Shown here: positions 21,926 through 33,525 of the stretch, piece after piece
How positions within the stretch are numbered: the first letter of the stretch is position 1
Layout of the letters: every line of letters begins with the position of its first letter
Notes under the pieces: model-generated
The model's database searches: none
Seen by the model: only the letters and a program-made list of their open reading frames with translations
What the model was told of the DNA's origin: nothing
Source of the DNA: Rugalucina vietnamica
Taxonomy: Eukaryota; Mollusca; Bivalvia; Lucinida; Lucinidae
Direction: 5' to 3'
Length of the DNA: 64,000 nucleotides
NCBI GenBank assembly: GCA_964017185.1
Contig: OZ024875.1
Span: forward strand, 65,405,043 to 65,469,042
Position numbers and translations under genes: made by a program

Positions 21926-22084
21926 ATTTTATTCTTTCTTTAATCAACTGTTTACACAGGGGATTCAAGTTGATGACAGAAGATTTATAATAGATTAAAT
22001 GAAAATGTACAAGTAGGCAACGATCAAGAAAAGTACAATCTGAAGGATAGACGAAGCTAAATTAAATATGAATTGTTACTTAGT

Positions 22085-23797
22085 GCGAGGTCCGGTTTTT
22101 GGAATGCAAAAGATACAATCTAGTCTTGTCTAAAGGTATAAAGTTTTATTCACAAAATACGAACGATTTACCTCCTAAACCCAAATAGTCCTTTAGGCAT
22201 TTGAAGCAGGATATCCAAGAATTTCATACAAAGTATGTCTTGTTTCCAGCAGACAAGACCGCAAACAATGTTGTTGTTGTTTGTAGGTCACAGAAGAGGC
22301 TTGAGTAGCCGAAACCGCGGTGTGGCCCATCCCCTTTCTCAATATGCCCCTTGCTCTTAAAGGATCTCTGTTTTATTATACTCATTATATCAACATCTTA
22401 AAACAGGAATTTGATCATACCAGGGCTTATCAGGAGACAGATAATGATGAAATGTCTGTAGTTAATGCTCAATTAAACGAATTACTTGTTAAGTTTTCTG
22501 TTTGTATCATTGAAGGCCAAGACAAACTTCCTACGATGTATTAAAAAGACCGTATAAAGCTAGATTTATTGCAAATTCTAGTTCTTGTGCTACCACTGAA
22601 CTTTCTAAATTATTAACTTCCTGTCTTACTGCTATCAAATCTCATGTCATACGATACTGTGAGACAGTGTATGAAACTTCAAATAAAAATTGGTTGTGGT
22701 CAATAAAAATTCTAGCGAGGTGCTCAGTAAACTGAAGTGTAGAGGGTTCCGTGCAGCGAGCTTGTCCACATACGATTTTTTTACTCTGTATACAACATTG
22801 CCACACAATCTGATTAAAGAAAAACTACTCAATTTGAAAGAGTGGACCTTCAAAAGAGCATTGAAAAACTATGTTTAACTTTATTTTGCCTATTATGACA
22901 GTTTTTTCACTTCCTCTGACCAAAGTCGATATACACTTTGATCATGTCAGAATGTATGCGACGCCTTCTCATATCTCCTTGATAATATTTATATTATATT
23001 CGGGACGAAGTTATACAGACAAATTGTTGGAATCCCGATGGGTACAAAATGCGCCCCTCTCGTGGCTGATTTATTTCTATACTGCTACGAAAGAGATTTC
23101 ATGGATTCTCTTATCCATGAAAATCAAGCTTATGTTATCGAGGCTTTAAATTCGACATCTAGGTACCTCGATTACATTTTGAACATTGACAATCCTTGTT
23201 TTGAAGGCATGGTGAATCAAATTTATCCACCTGAACTACAGTTGAATAAAGTCAATATCTCAGATACCGAAGCCCCCTTTTTAGATTTACATCTTTCTAT
23301 TGCAAATGGATTTGTCTTTTCCAAACTTTATGATAAACGCGATGACTTTGAGTTTGATAAAGTAAATTTTCCGTTTTTGTATGGTGACGATCCTCGCCGT
23401 GCTTCGTTTGATGTACACTTTTCGCAACTTATTAGGTTTGCTATAGTCTACACTCATGTAGCGGACTTCAACGTGCGAAATAAATGTTTAACAGCCAAAC
23501 TTCTCCAGAAGGGCTATCGGTATCATAAACTTCGAAAAACATTTTCTAAATTTTATCGCAGACACTATGAATTGATTTCCAAATTTAATGTCGGACTAAA
23601 GATGCTTTTACATGATGGCCTTTCAGAACCAGAACTTTATGGTGACTTGGTTTACAAATTTAAGAAACTTATAGGAAGGAATGATTTTTCGTTTCATTTC
23701 AGAAAAATCATTACACGTTACAGACGTATAGGGTATAACTTTAATGTTGTGCGACAGTCTGCATGCTTAGTTGTTAACCCAATCATAGTCATATCAA
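22085..23797 (+). pseudogene. PLE reverse transcriptase, degenerate copy
   Basis: Pieces of one PLE ORF in several frames. An N-terminal part includes LFPADKTANNVVVVCR at about 22240-22286, resembling the PADKG block near the start of PLE RTs. After a retrozyme insertion (22287-22370) come YYTHYINILKQEFD and VKFSVCIIEGQDKLPTMY; a small deletion removes the WLPKLH codons. RPYKARFIANSS, STYDFFTLYTTLPH and a long C-terminal frame (23038-23805) follow, with GTKCAPLVADLFLY and FLDLHLSI. The palm motif reads YLDY where the copy at 51.6-53 kb has YLDD, so a catalytic Asp is lost. The 3' end diverges at about 23797 and has no tail. Confidence 0.85.
22285..22328 (+). ncRNA. Hammerhead ribozyme remnant inside the PLE ORF
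   Basis: AGGUCA, then CAGAAGA where CUGANGA is expected, GGCU-UGAGU-AGCC, GAA, ACCGCGGU and G at the cleavage position (H expected), then UGGCCC. Two core changes should abolish cleavage. Confidence 0.7.
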
Positions 23798-24233
23798 TAG
23801 ATTAAAACAAAAAAATGTATATAATTTTAATTTTAAACATTATTTTTTTACATACCTCTATCATAAAGATAGAAAAATTCCGGTACTTTAGTGGTGGTAG
23901 ATAAATCGATCTTATACTGCTGGCTTGGTTGCTCCTACAAGATAAGAAAAGCACGCGACTAAATTCGATCGTTTCTAGCCCAAAGCAGCTGCTTGTAGCA
24001 ATAATGTTCAACAAAACTAGACTAAATTGGTGTGAAATCATTGTGTATAATCTTGATTCACGCTCGTTTTCAACGAAAACAAATCAAAACTGCATCTATT
24101 TTGACTCTGACAACGATTTATTTACATTTGACGTCATGTCCGTAATAAACACTACGTCATCAGGGTTAAAGCACGGTACCAGGTGACTTTACCGGTAAAA
24201 TGAATTTAGGCCCGATCGGGGTATGTAAGAAAA

Positions 24234-24370
24234 AGAATCCATCAGTGGTGTTCAGTGGAGAAAGGAAAATCTCAACCCTCGGTAACTCGGCGAGCCTCGT
24301 TTCCCACTGGAACGGATGGACCCTCGGGTTAATATTTTCCTATCTCCACTGACCTACCATGATGGATTCT
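24234..24370. repeat. Foldback MITE-like inverted repeat
   Basis: Arms AGAATCCATCA(G)TGGT / ACCATGATGGATTCT and GTCAGTGGAGA-type sequence AGTGGAGAAAGGAAAAT / ATTTTCCTATCTCCACT. The central part is GC-richer (CCCTCGG...CCTCGGG). No ORF. Confidence 0.8.
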
Positions 24371-24539
24371 ATTTATCTTGCACTGGCCATTCTGATTTCG
24401 ACGTTTTTGTGGCATGATTGCGTCATAAGCTAGTAAGACAGTTCATGTTGTCTATCAAAAAGTATTGCCTACTATAAAATACATTATCAGAAGACACCGC
24501 TGTTTTCCAATGGATAATGTCATGTAATAAGTGTTATCG

Positions 24540-25030
24540 TCGGGCAGCTTACTGAGTCTATTAGTCTGTTAGTCCTCGTTTTTAATTCATCTTGGTGGTT
24601 ATAATGATTTATTTGTTTGTCCATGTTGATTCATTTACTAGTTAGAGATTCGCCACGAGGACCAAACAAATAACTAAATGTTGTGAACCACAGCAGAAGA
24701 TGATAAAACCGGTTTAAGCCCCCCAGTAACTTTATATTACTGATCGTTCCAAGGCGATACTGCTGTTGTGGTTCTATTTGTTTTTTTTTGTTTCGTTTTG
24801 AAGTCGAATGTTTGAGTTGTTGGAAGCTTATTTACGTTTTCAAAGTTTCAGTTCAGTTCTGGTAACTGAGTGGCCGCCTATTGGGTAAAAGCTGCTCACT
24901 CGTCTTACGATATGTTCTATAAGTATAAGTATCTAATTGTCAATTTGGTTTTTTCCCACCTCGGTTTTTGGAATGGGAATTTCATTCTGATTGCGCCTTT
25001 TCCTGGTCGTTGCCTACTTGTACCTTTTTA
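24540..25030 (+). mobile_element. PLE 3' tail, 5'-truncated
   Basis: Starts at CGGGCAGCTTACTGAGTC and includes AACCACAGCAGAAG...CTGCTGTTGTGGTTC, GAGTGGCCGCC and GATTGCGCCTTTTCCTGGTC, ending TACTTGTACCTTTTT. About 490 bp, no ORF of its own. Confidence 0.85.
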
Positions 25031-25461
25031 TATCTTTTCTGTTCCGGCATTGTTCCACGCAGAATATGGGAGGTATCTAATTAGAAAAAGTAATACATAT
25101 ACAGTGTATATGTTGTTGCTAGCCCGAGGATTCTGCGCCGAATCGAATACACAAAATTAACTATGGTTTTAGTATTATAAAACGGTTTTGCTTATAATAG
25201 ATTAATATGCCATTTTGTACAACAAAACATGTCAAGAGCCATTATATAGATACATCACAAAACGCAAAGATTTATCTCTCAACAAGTCTTCCTAAAGCGG
25301 AAAGTCACGCCATTTTGTCCGTCATAAACAATTGAAAGAATGAATTCCTGAAGGTGTGTGGCGGATGAAACGCCGACAGCACTTAGTATCTAGCATTTTC
25401 AACTTGATAATGAAAAACGAAGTGATAATTCTTTCAACGATATAAGAAGTTTCACTTAGGG

Positions 25462-25605
25462 ATTGAAATTCAGATTTTAGCTTTCACTGGATGATGAAAA
25501 ACATTAGGCTGTTTTAATGTCCGTGAAGCCCGAAGGGCTTCTCGGAGACATTAAAACAGCTAATGTTTTTCATCACCCAGTGAAAGCTAAAATCTGAATT
25601 TCAAT
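25462..25605. repeat. Long perfect-arm foldback
   Basis: Arms of about 60 bases starting ATTGAAATTCAGATTTTAGC and ending GCTAAAATCTGAATTTCAAT, closing over a GAAGCCCGAAGGGCTTC mini-hairpin. Nearly perfect pairing implies a recent or actively homogenised element. Confidence 0.92.
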
Positions 25606-26395
25606 ACTTATATTTACATTTTATGTTATCAATCAAGTGTCAGATTTTTAATTGCGCATATCACCGTTCATTTTCATATTATTTGACATTTTTAAAAATC
25701 CCATTTAACGACGGTAATTTTGGAACAGCCAAAACTTCAAATTTTCGCGCCTAACGTCATGGCGATACGCGACCAACGTCACAACAACAAGAGTAAACAA
25801 ACAAGGTCACTGGATGGGTTTTGATGTCGCTCGGCCCATAGGCTTGACCTCTAGATCACGTGACTTAATGTTTTTCATTGGGAAATGAAGAAAATCAAGA
25901 AAGATACTTTCATCTAGGGCGATTGCAATAAAAATGTAAATATTTGTTGTTTAAAAAACATTGCAGTATTATGCCGTTATGTATATCAGCGCATTGTACA
26001 AAACAGGGGGCACATGTTTATATACTTATATAATGACACATTATTCGTTACATGTGCTCTGAAATTAGACTGTTTTAACAACTTTACTGTTTTCGGTTTG
26101 ACCAACATCCAAAGCTACATGTATCGCGGACTGACTTAAATATTCTTGCATCCATTCAACTTTGAGTTGATTACCCATTCTGCTTATGTATCCGCTTAAA
26201 TCTGGCGTACTATTTTGGAATGTAGACTCGATCCAGATGGTTTTAAAAGTCTGTCACGTTTTGTGAAACCATCTGTAGTTGGTGTGTTTAAATTATGATT
26301 AAATCGTGCTCATTTTTTCTGATATAGATTGCTTTAAGGGCTCCTATATAATATATGGCAAAGAGTTACCGACTGTGGTAGTGTAGAAGATAAAT
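25606..26395. other. Intergenic stretch, nothing recognised
   Basis: AT-rich, no convincing exon or RNA. Flanked by the foldback on the left and PLE tails on the right. Confidence 0.4.
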
Positions 26396-26399
26396 AACT

Positions 26400-26580
26400 T
26401 CTTATTGGGTAACAGCTGCTCACTCGGCTTACGATATACTTTCAAAGTATACAGCCGAGTCAAGTCACAGCAAACCTAATAAAATATTGTCAATTTATTT
26501 TTTTCCGACCTCGGTTTTTGGACTGGGAATCTCTCTCTGATTGCGCATAATCCTGTTCATTACGCACGTGTACTTTTATA
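26400..26580 (+). mobile_element. PLE tail fragment
   Basis: ACAGCTGCTCACTCGGCTTA ... CCGACCTCGGTTTTTGG ... CTGATTGCGC ... ACGTGTACTTTTA. Short and diverged. Confidence 0.7.
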
Positions 26581-26668
26581 TTTTTTATTGGTTCATGCCT
26601 GTCACGATGGCATCGTATGTTCATCCTGACCAAATACGTCAATACGCCCATAGTTTTCACAATTTTGG

Positions 26669-26858
26669 TTAAGTTCAGGTAACTGAGTGACCACCTATTA
26701 GGAAAATAGCTGCTCGTTTGGCTTACGATATGTTTTCTTGGTATAAGTACCTGATTTTTTTTATTTACTTTTAAAGTTTTTTCCCACCTCGGTTTTCGGA
26801 GGAGAATTCTCTTTCTGATTGCGCCTTTTCCTGATCGTTGCATACTTGTACCTTTTTA
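26669..26858 (+). mobile_element. PLE tail fragment
   Basis: From AAGTTCAGGTAACTGAGTGA through GCTTACGATATGTTTTCTTG to CATACTTGTACCTTTTT. Same strand as the preceding fragment. Confidence 0.75.
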
Positions 26859-27030
26859 TTAGATAACCGCGGACGACGTTATAAAAAGTTAAGTTTTGAA
26901 CCGTCTTAGTCAGTTTAAAACAGATTTCTTAACCTTCATATATATTTATGACTGTTTAAACAGATGCGTTGTTATCTATGTTTTATATTTTAACATGATT
27001 TTCCTTATTGCTTATTTATATTTGTGTATA

Positions 27031-27362
27031 TTAGAGCCACTGCAGAAGCTTGGGTTAGGTTATGGCCATGTACAATCGATTTAAGCCCGCCAGTAATTTT
27101 ATAATACTGATCGTTTAAAGGCGATACTTCTGTGGTGGTTCTTATTGTTTTATGTCCTAGTGTTGAATTTTTGTGCTGTTAGCACCTTATGCATGTTTTC
27201 AATTAGCCTATTGGGGAAAAGCTGCTCACTCGGCTTGCGATATGTTTTCTTGGTATAAGTAACTAAGTGTCATTTTAGTTTTTTCCAACTCCTCGGATTA
27301 TAGATTGTCAATTTCTTTCTGAATGCGCCATTTCCTGATCATTGCTTACTTGTACCCTTTTC
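27031..27362 (+). mobile_element. PLE 3' tail, 5'-truncated
   Basis: Starts at GAGCCACTGCAGAAG, includes CTTCTGTGGTGGTTC and TTATGTCCTAGTGTTGAA, and ends GCTTACTTGTACCCTTTT. About 330 bp. Confidence 0.8.
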
Positions 27363-27373
27363 ATATTTTTTAT

Positions 27374-27449
27374 TTAAGTTTGGGTAACTGAGTGGCCACC
27401 TACTGGGAAAATTGCTGCACATTCTGCTTACAATGTTTTCTTATTATTA
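27374..27449 (+). mobile_element. PLE tail fragment, left part (split by mariner-type element)
   Basis: AGTTTGGGTAACTGAGTGGC ... GCTTACAATGTTTTCTTAT. Its continuation GTACCTGATT lies at 28364, after a TIR element flanked by TA. Confidence 0.8.
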
Positions 27450-28361
27450 CGAGGGGGGTTCAGAAAGTTCTGTCATAGGTGTTATAACTTTGTTAATAGA
27501 CATAATAAATTGCTGTATTATACCTTGATTGAAAGGGCTACATTTCTCCTTTATAATGATGCCAAAACAATGCACGAAAAGAAATAAATACTTTGAAATA
27601 GACGCCTTGAAAGACACCAGGGGTAAACCACTGGCACCTTTTCTTAAATTTGTGAATATTATTTTAAAAAAATCGACTTCGAAAAAATATAATCCATGTA
27701 ATATATTTTTGAAACATTGATGAATATATCCTGCAAAAATCAAAATCATTCAGCTGAATTTAATTGAGTTATAGTAAAATGAAATATTGAAATTGGCTTG
27801 TTGTACATACATTAAAAATACGGTTTAAATTCAAATGACATTTATTGACATCTACACGTAGTCCAGGGAGCTTAAAATGCATTTTACCATTTAATTGTTT
27901 CATCCTTGCGTGATCTATAGTAAACTTATAAAAAAACAAACAAATATAATGGTGCAGCGGTGCCAGAAACGCTATAGGTGTACGTATTTTAATGACGTCA
28001 TATACATCGCTTTATTATAAAGTCAGCATAGCATCGATAACGGCAATTTTTGTCACATTGCTTTTCTAAATATATTATTACTTATAACTGTAAATTTGGA
28101 GAAAATTTGATCGGAAGTTATAAAGATATAACGCAAGAAACGCACACAATAATATTCACAAATTCAAGAAAACGTGCCAGTGGTTTTACCCCAGGTGTCT
28201 TTCAAGGCATGTATTTCGAAATATTTATTTCGTTCGTGCATTGTTTTGGCATCATTATAAAGGAGAAATGTAGCCCTTTCAATCAAGGTATAATACAGCA
28301 ACCTATCATGTATATTAACAAAGTTATAACACCTATGACAGAACTTTCTGAACCACCCTCG
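27450..28361. mobile_element. Mariner-type non-autonomous DNA transposon (912 bp, long TIRs)
   Basis: Starts CGAGGGGGGTTCAGAAAGTT and ends AACTTTCTGAACCACCCTCG, flanked on both sides by TA (27448-27449 and 28362-28363), the target duplication of Tc1/mariner elements. The inverted arms are about 215 bp long (through CACCTATGACAGAACTTTCT). The internal 480 bp contains no transposase; the only open frames lie within the TIRs. It sits inside a PLE tail, so it is younger than that tail. Confidence 0.88.
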
Positions 28362-28363
28362 TA

Positions 28364-28462
28364 GTACCTGATTCTTTTTTAGTTTTTTCCCCATCTCAGT
28401 TTTTTGGAGTGAGAATTTCTTTCTGATTGTGCCATTTCCTGATCATTGCCGACTTTTACTTT
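28364..28462 (+). mobile_element. PLE tail fragment, right part
   Basis: GTACCTGATTCTTTTTTAGT ... TTTTTTGGAGTGAGAATTTC ... CCATTTCCTGATC. It joins cleanly to 27449 once the mariner-type element is removed. Confidence 0.8.
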
Positions 28463-28940
28463 TTCACTCAACTATGTAAGGAGTGCAGTCAGTATCAAAC
28501 TAAGGCGTTATCTGTTATAAATTACCGCGGAAGGCGCTTTAAATTGTTAGGATGGGAACCGTCTTAATCAGTGTAAGACAGACTCAACTATGTGCAAGGA
28601 GTGTAGTAAATACCAAAAATATAGCGTTATAAATCTTAATATTTTAATACGTCGGATGTGTATAAGAAATAATTCAAGCTCACGATATTTTCTTTTCACT
28701 TCTGATCAATGTTTTTTAACGGTTAAACAAGTCTTTAGAAATTAATGTGGTATTTGACAACGATTCCCATTTATTATGTGTTAATGGAGTTTTGGACTCC
28801 AACTATTGTCTTCAAAAATTCCTATTCAAATTGAATTAGATCATAAAACAAGCATTTGCTAGATTAATTTTGCATATTTCCCATATTTTATGTCAAATCA
28901 GAATACTAAAATTACCCGTTTTTGTTCATAACGATTAACA

Positions 28941-29139
28941 TTATGAAAACATGCCCATGCAATATAAAGAGATTTTTAAAATTGTAAAAAATGAAAGTTT
29001 TCAGTTCTAACGAGTACCCACAATCTATGTTTTAGAGCAAAACTAAGAAAAGTAGGTATACCCCTGCCTACCCCAGTTTTACTATGTAAAAGTTGGGTAT
29101 AAGGGGGTATACAATACACGGACATGTTTTACTGATGAT
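28941..29139 (-). mobile_element. Family-1 foldback MITE, copy k (deleted core)
   Basis: ATGAAAACATGCCCATGCAA at the left and ACACGGACATGTTTTACTGA at the right bound about 200 bp. Only one side of the hairpin remains (TAACGAGTACCCACAATCTA), so the inner core has been deleted. Confidence 0.8.
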
Positions 29140-29229
29140 GTATCTTAAATCAGGGACGAAAGTATGTTTAATTGCTCACATAAAAGAAAAAAAGTACAAC
29201 AAGTGCATCGTCATACAAATGCACAAAAT

Positions 29230-29500
29230 AATTTCGTCAGATTGACTGTAATGGTGATATGCTTCTTACTTAACAATAGGTTCTGACCAGTGCTTAAACA
29301 GTTGTAAGCAAATATATCAAGTATTGCAGGCTATGCTAACTTGTGAAAATGCAAGAAGCAACTTTGACGTCATTTTTCAGGACAGTGACATCTAAAGGGT
29401 TCATATAGTAAATTGGTCATGACTTACAAAATAACTTGAACATTCTGGTCAAATAACGACTAACACACTCTAGAAACATTATACATTTAAACTAACATTG
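29230..29500 (-). repeat. Dispersed repeat, inverse relative of 4.85-5.16 kb
   Basis: GGTTCTGACCAGTGCTTAA, GCAACTTTGACGTCATTTTT and TTCATATAGTAAATTGGTCA are the reverse complements of blocks at 4980-5125. Confidence 0.6.
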
Positions 29501-29584
29501 TTCTTTTAATACTCAAAAAATGTCTGAAGGCACATTATCTCAGATTGTGACCCATCTTGATTTTTGCAAACAAGAAATCTTCAG

Positions 29585-30410
29585 ACAAAAAACTTTATAG
29601 GAAGGAATGATTTTTCTTTTCAGCTCAGAAAAAAAAATCAAAACATAAAACAGACGTAAAGGTTATAACTTGAATGTTATGCGACAGTTTGCATGCTTTT
29701 TTTTTAACCCAATCATGGTTGATAACTATGCTGCCTTCTTTAATAGCACACCGCTGGGTCGGGAGTCACACTCTATAATTGCCCTGACATAAAGCTATTC
29801 ATTTTAGTTGGTTGTGGCCGGAGCTTCTTGTTTGTTGCTTGGCCCACCGGGGTTCAACTTTTTTTTTGCTCCGGGTTTCAGTAAGTTATTCATCGCCCAA
29901 GGATCTCCATCGTCGGGCAGCTTACTGAATCTGTTGAGTCCACGTTTTTGATTCATAAGCCGAGGGTGGTTATCATGATTTACTCGTTTGTCCTTGCTGA
30001 TTCATTGGCTAGTAAGAGATTCACCACGAGGGCCGAACAACTAACTAATTGTTTTGAACCACTGCATAAGATGAGTTTGACGTTAGGCGCCTGTAAAACC
30101 GGTTTAACCCCCCCCCCCCCCCAGTTATTTTATATCACTGATCGTTCCAAGGCGATACTTCTGTTCTGGTTCTGAAAAATTGTGTTTTGGAGTCGAAGTT
30201 TTATGCTGTTTGAGCCTTATGTACGTTTTCTTTTTTAGTAAAGTTCGGGTAACTGAGTGGCCGCCTATTGGGGAATAGCTGCTCACTCGGCTTACGATAT
30301 GTTTTCTTGGTATAAGTACCTTGTCAATTAAGTTTTTCCCCACCCCTCTGTTTGAAGAGTGGAATTTCATTCTGATTGCGCCATTTCCTGATCATTGCAT
30401 ATTTGTACCT
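29585..30410 (+). mobile_element. PLE 3' region: end of ORF plus full tail
   Basis: Begins with the C-terminal RT codons (ACTTTATAGGAAGGAATGAT, then GTTATGCGACAGTTTGCATG), followed by AACCCAATCATGGTTGATAA, the CGCTGGGTCGGGAGTC block, GAACCACTGCATAAG, a poly-C run at 30109-30121, CTTCTGTTCTGGTTC and CATATTTGTACC. 5'-truncated within the RT. Confidence 0.85.
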
Positions 30411-30419
30411 GCTCATCTA

Positions 30420-31130
30420 CGGTACCCTTTTCCCAACAATTACCATTTGGTCTGTATTCAAAGCAGTCAGTCAGTTGTACGGTGTTGCCGTGAATTTTCC
30501 GATTGTGGAATGGCAAATAAAATGACTAAAACTTCGACGGCAATTTTCCACTTTTCTTCTTTAATACAACAAATTTTACTTAGGTCGCCCGAAGCGAAAC
30601 ATGATGGCGACCGCTCTGCATAAACTCCCTTACAACTGACGTTAAAACCACGTTAACAAACGTTACGTTCAGTACGAAACGTTCAGTTAAACAACGTCAA
30701 TTCATACTGGAAAAAACCCTCATATCCATTCGGTGTATATGATACATTAACATATTAGATCTATAGGTTGCCACTAAATAGCTGACACATGCACTGAAGA
30801 GGCCTTGCATAAACACAAGTTTTATCAATTTAAAATTGCCAAGAACTGGCGTTAGGTGGTGTGGTAATTTGTTACAGTTTGTCCACTTGCGACGAGTACA
30901 ATGCCAAAAAAATTCAAAGTTTTGCACTAATATGTACAATATGAGCTACATGTAACATTTAGAAAGACAAATTAGAATTTCAAAAAGTAGCATCTCACAA
31001 AATATAGTAATATGCACACTTTAAAAATTGGGGAACCAATATTCAGTGGGACACCCAGCATGCTATGATTTTTTTCACTGCATTTAGTTGATGAATGGTC
31101 TAGTTAGTGGTGTTAACAGAAGTATTATAT
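30420..31130. other. Unassigned stretch between PLE tails
   Basis: No repeat family of this window and no credible exon is seen. Confidence 0.4.
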
Positions 31131-31135
31131 GGCCC

Positions 31136-31620
31136 AGGGATCTCCATCGTCGGGCAGCTTACTCAATCTGTGATTCCTCGTTTTTTATTCATCGGGATGT
31201 TTATCATGATTTATTTGTTTGTTCTTGATGATTCATTGACTAGTTAGAGATTCACCACGAGGACCGAAGAACTAGCTAAATGTTATGAACCTCAGCAGAA
31301 GCTGAGGGTGAGGTTATGGTCATGTAAAATCCATTTAAGCCCCAGTTATTTATAACTGACCGTTCCAAGGCGGGACTGCTGCTGTGGTTCATATTAATCC
31401 AAGTTATTCCAATAATGAGTTTTTGTTGTATGACTTTGTGGCCACCCGAATATTATTTGGCTGTTCACGTAGCCCTCTGCATTTTATTTGTTCTGTCCAA
31501 GCTAGCACTGTGACCACCATACTACAACAGCTGCTCACCCTGCTTTGCGTTATACATGTTATACGTTGGTATCTACATTTTATCTCTTAACATGATTTCT
31601 TTATTGCTTGTTCATACTAT
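31136..31620 (+). mobile_element. PLE composite 3' tail, left part
   Basis: CAGGGATCTCCATCGTCGGG, GAACCTCAGCAGAAG...CTGCTGCTGTGGTTC, then an alternative segment (TGTGGCCACCCGAATATTAT, GTTCTGTCCAAGCTAGCACT, ACAGCTGCTCACCCTGC) also present at 43.85-44.0 and 54.9-55.0 kb. The tail resumes at 32307. Confidence 0.8.
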
Positions 31621-32306
31621 ATATACTGAACAAAAAAAAAAAAAAAGAAACGCAACAGGTCACTGAGGATTTTCGAGTTTAAGGGTAAAACGTTAATAAT
31701 TTCAGGTCTGTTGCTGTATGATTCCCATTCATGGGATATAGGGTATATCATGCAATTACTGATTTTCATTTCGATAAAAATTGAATGAGATTTTTTTGTC
31801 GTCTTAAATAATGCAAATCGGGAAAAATTTGCTATGCGCATGCGCACACCTTCAAACCTCCAAATCATCAAGAAACAATGTCAGCTGCTCCTTATTAAAA
31901 TTTATGAAAAAGAAATAAAGTTCCACGACACACAAGCTCATAATTAAAACCATCAAAATCCCTATATGTTTAATTGAAAGGGGGATAACTTCAATATAAT
32001 TCGTTTTGTTTCTTTAACTGCTGAGTGGTATATTGTGATTTTAAATGGGGATTTAAAGCGGATTTAAATCATACCATTATTTTAATGCTTGCGCATGCGC
32101 ACTGTGTGGATTACTACTTTCAGCATGCCCATGTTCGGCATCGGAGAACTCCGTAAATACTCATCAAAAAGAAAATCGGTTTCTTGCATTCGGAAGCCTG
32201 ATATCTAATGCAGAAGTAGAAAATTCAATGATTTCTGATTCTATCATAGTTTTCTCAAAATTTAGTGGAATATAATTGTTGCGTTTCTTTTTTTTGTTCA
32301 GTATAT
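31621..32306. mobile_element. TIR element of 686 bp, Tc1/mariner-like ends, non-autonomous
   Basis: Ends ATATACTGAACAAAAAA... and ...TTTTTTGTTCAGTATAT, with further pairing through GAAACGCAAC / GTTGCGTTTC. The ends are compatible with TA target duplication. No transposase; the interior has two GCGCATGCGC-like blocks (31837 and 32092). Inserted in a PLE composite tail. Confidence 0.82.
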
Positions 32307-32685
32307 GTGTGTAAATCAGAGAGACTGCAGAAGATGAGGGTGAGGTTATTGCCATGTAAAATCGATTTAAGCCCACCAGTAATTTTATATTACGGATCGT
32401 TCCAAGGCAATACTTCTGTGGTGGTTCTTTTTGTTTTATGTCTTGTCTGTTTTAAATTTATGTGTTGTTGGCGCCTTATGTATGTTTTCATATATTTTTG
32501 GTTACTTTTAGGTAACTGAGTGGCCACCTATTGGGAAAACACTGCTCATTCGGCTTACGATATGTTTTCATGGTATAAGTACCTGATTGTTAATTTAGTT
32601 TTTTTCCCACCTCGGTTTTTGGAGTGGGAATCTTTTTCTGATTACGCTTTTTCCTGATCTTTGTCTACTTGTACCTTTTTATACT
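32307..32685 (+). mobile_element. PLE composite 3' tail, right part
   Basis: GAGACTGCAGAAGATGAGGG ... CTTCTGTGGTGGTTC ... GAGTGGCCACC ... CTGATTACGC ... TCTACTTGTACCTTTT. Completes the tail begun at 31136. Confidence 0.82.
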
Positions 32686-33170
32686 AGTTTCACTTTTGGT
32701 GAAAATTGATAAACTGTAAGTAGCCGATCAGATCGTTTTGCAATTTTGAAAACGAAAAACAATTTAGCTCACTCGCATCATTTAGAACCCGCTCCTCAAA
32801 ATGATCTTAAAGACAGATAAATGCTTTTTGCTGTGACGTTTAATTAATTGCCTATTTGATTAGAGCACATAAAGCTAAAAGAGCCATATAAAAGCACATA
32901 CAGTAGCAATCTCGTCATCATTTCACCATCCTGTCACCTTTGCCTGTAACATTTCATTTACGTCCCTAATAAGTTAATGGAAATTTTATTGAAATGGTGT
33001 CTGCGATTTAATTGACTTGACTTTTAGTCAAAATGGCTTTTCTTCTGCAGTTTAATGCAAAGTACGACGTCGTGAAACAACGAATGGGACAAGTCAAGGA
33101 CACTCGAGCTTATTGAATAAAAATTAAAACTGAGATCCTTTAAGAGCAGTGAACACATTAATGAGAAAGG

Positions 33171-33215
33171 GGATGGGCCATACCGCGGTTTCGACTATTA
33201 AAGTCTCGTCAGCAA
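33171..33215 (-). ncRNA. Hammerhead ribozyme, copy 1 of array (stem I damaged)
   Basis: Core CUGACGA, GACU/AGUC, GAA, ACCGCGGU and A are intact, but a deletion of about 18 bases directly after the core (CAGCAACATGG where other units have CAGTGACCC) replaces the 5' strand of stem I with GUUG, leaving weak pairing. Confidence 0.75.
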
Positions 33216-33525
33216 CATGGACTCAAAGAGAATTACAGACATTTTGCAACTTTCAACAGGGTAGTCGATAATATTATCTAAATGGGACCAAATATGTTAA
33301 ACTGCGGTTAGAAAATGAATCTTAACCGAAAATAAATTTCTGATTTCTCAAAAAATCCGCGCTGATCTCAAAGGACCAAAAAGAAAATATAACCTGCACT
33401 ATGGATGATGTACGGGGAGACGTTTTAGGGCCGCCACACGGCACAACACCAGCTGCAATAATAGCAAATAAAAATTAAAACTGAGATCCTTTAAGAGCAG
33501 TGAACACGTTAATGAGAAAGGGGAT

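Noticed and set aside
26490..26843. 117-residue minus-strand frame containing RKPRWEK
   Set aside because: Antisense of PLE tail; the RQRSGKGAIRK-type peptide recurs in many tails (39309, 44282, 50812, 60339) simply because the tail DNA is repeated.
27447..27749. Two roughly 100-residue frames at 27.45-27.75 and 28.05-28.36 kb, similar to each other
   Set aside because: They are the two inverted arms of the mariner-type element read in the same direction, not paralogous genes.
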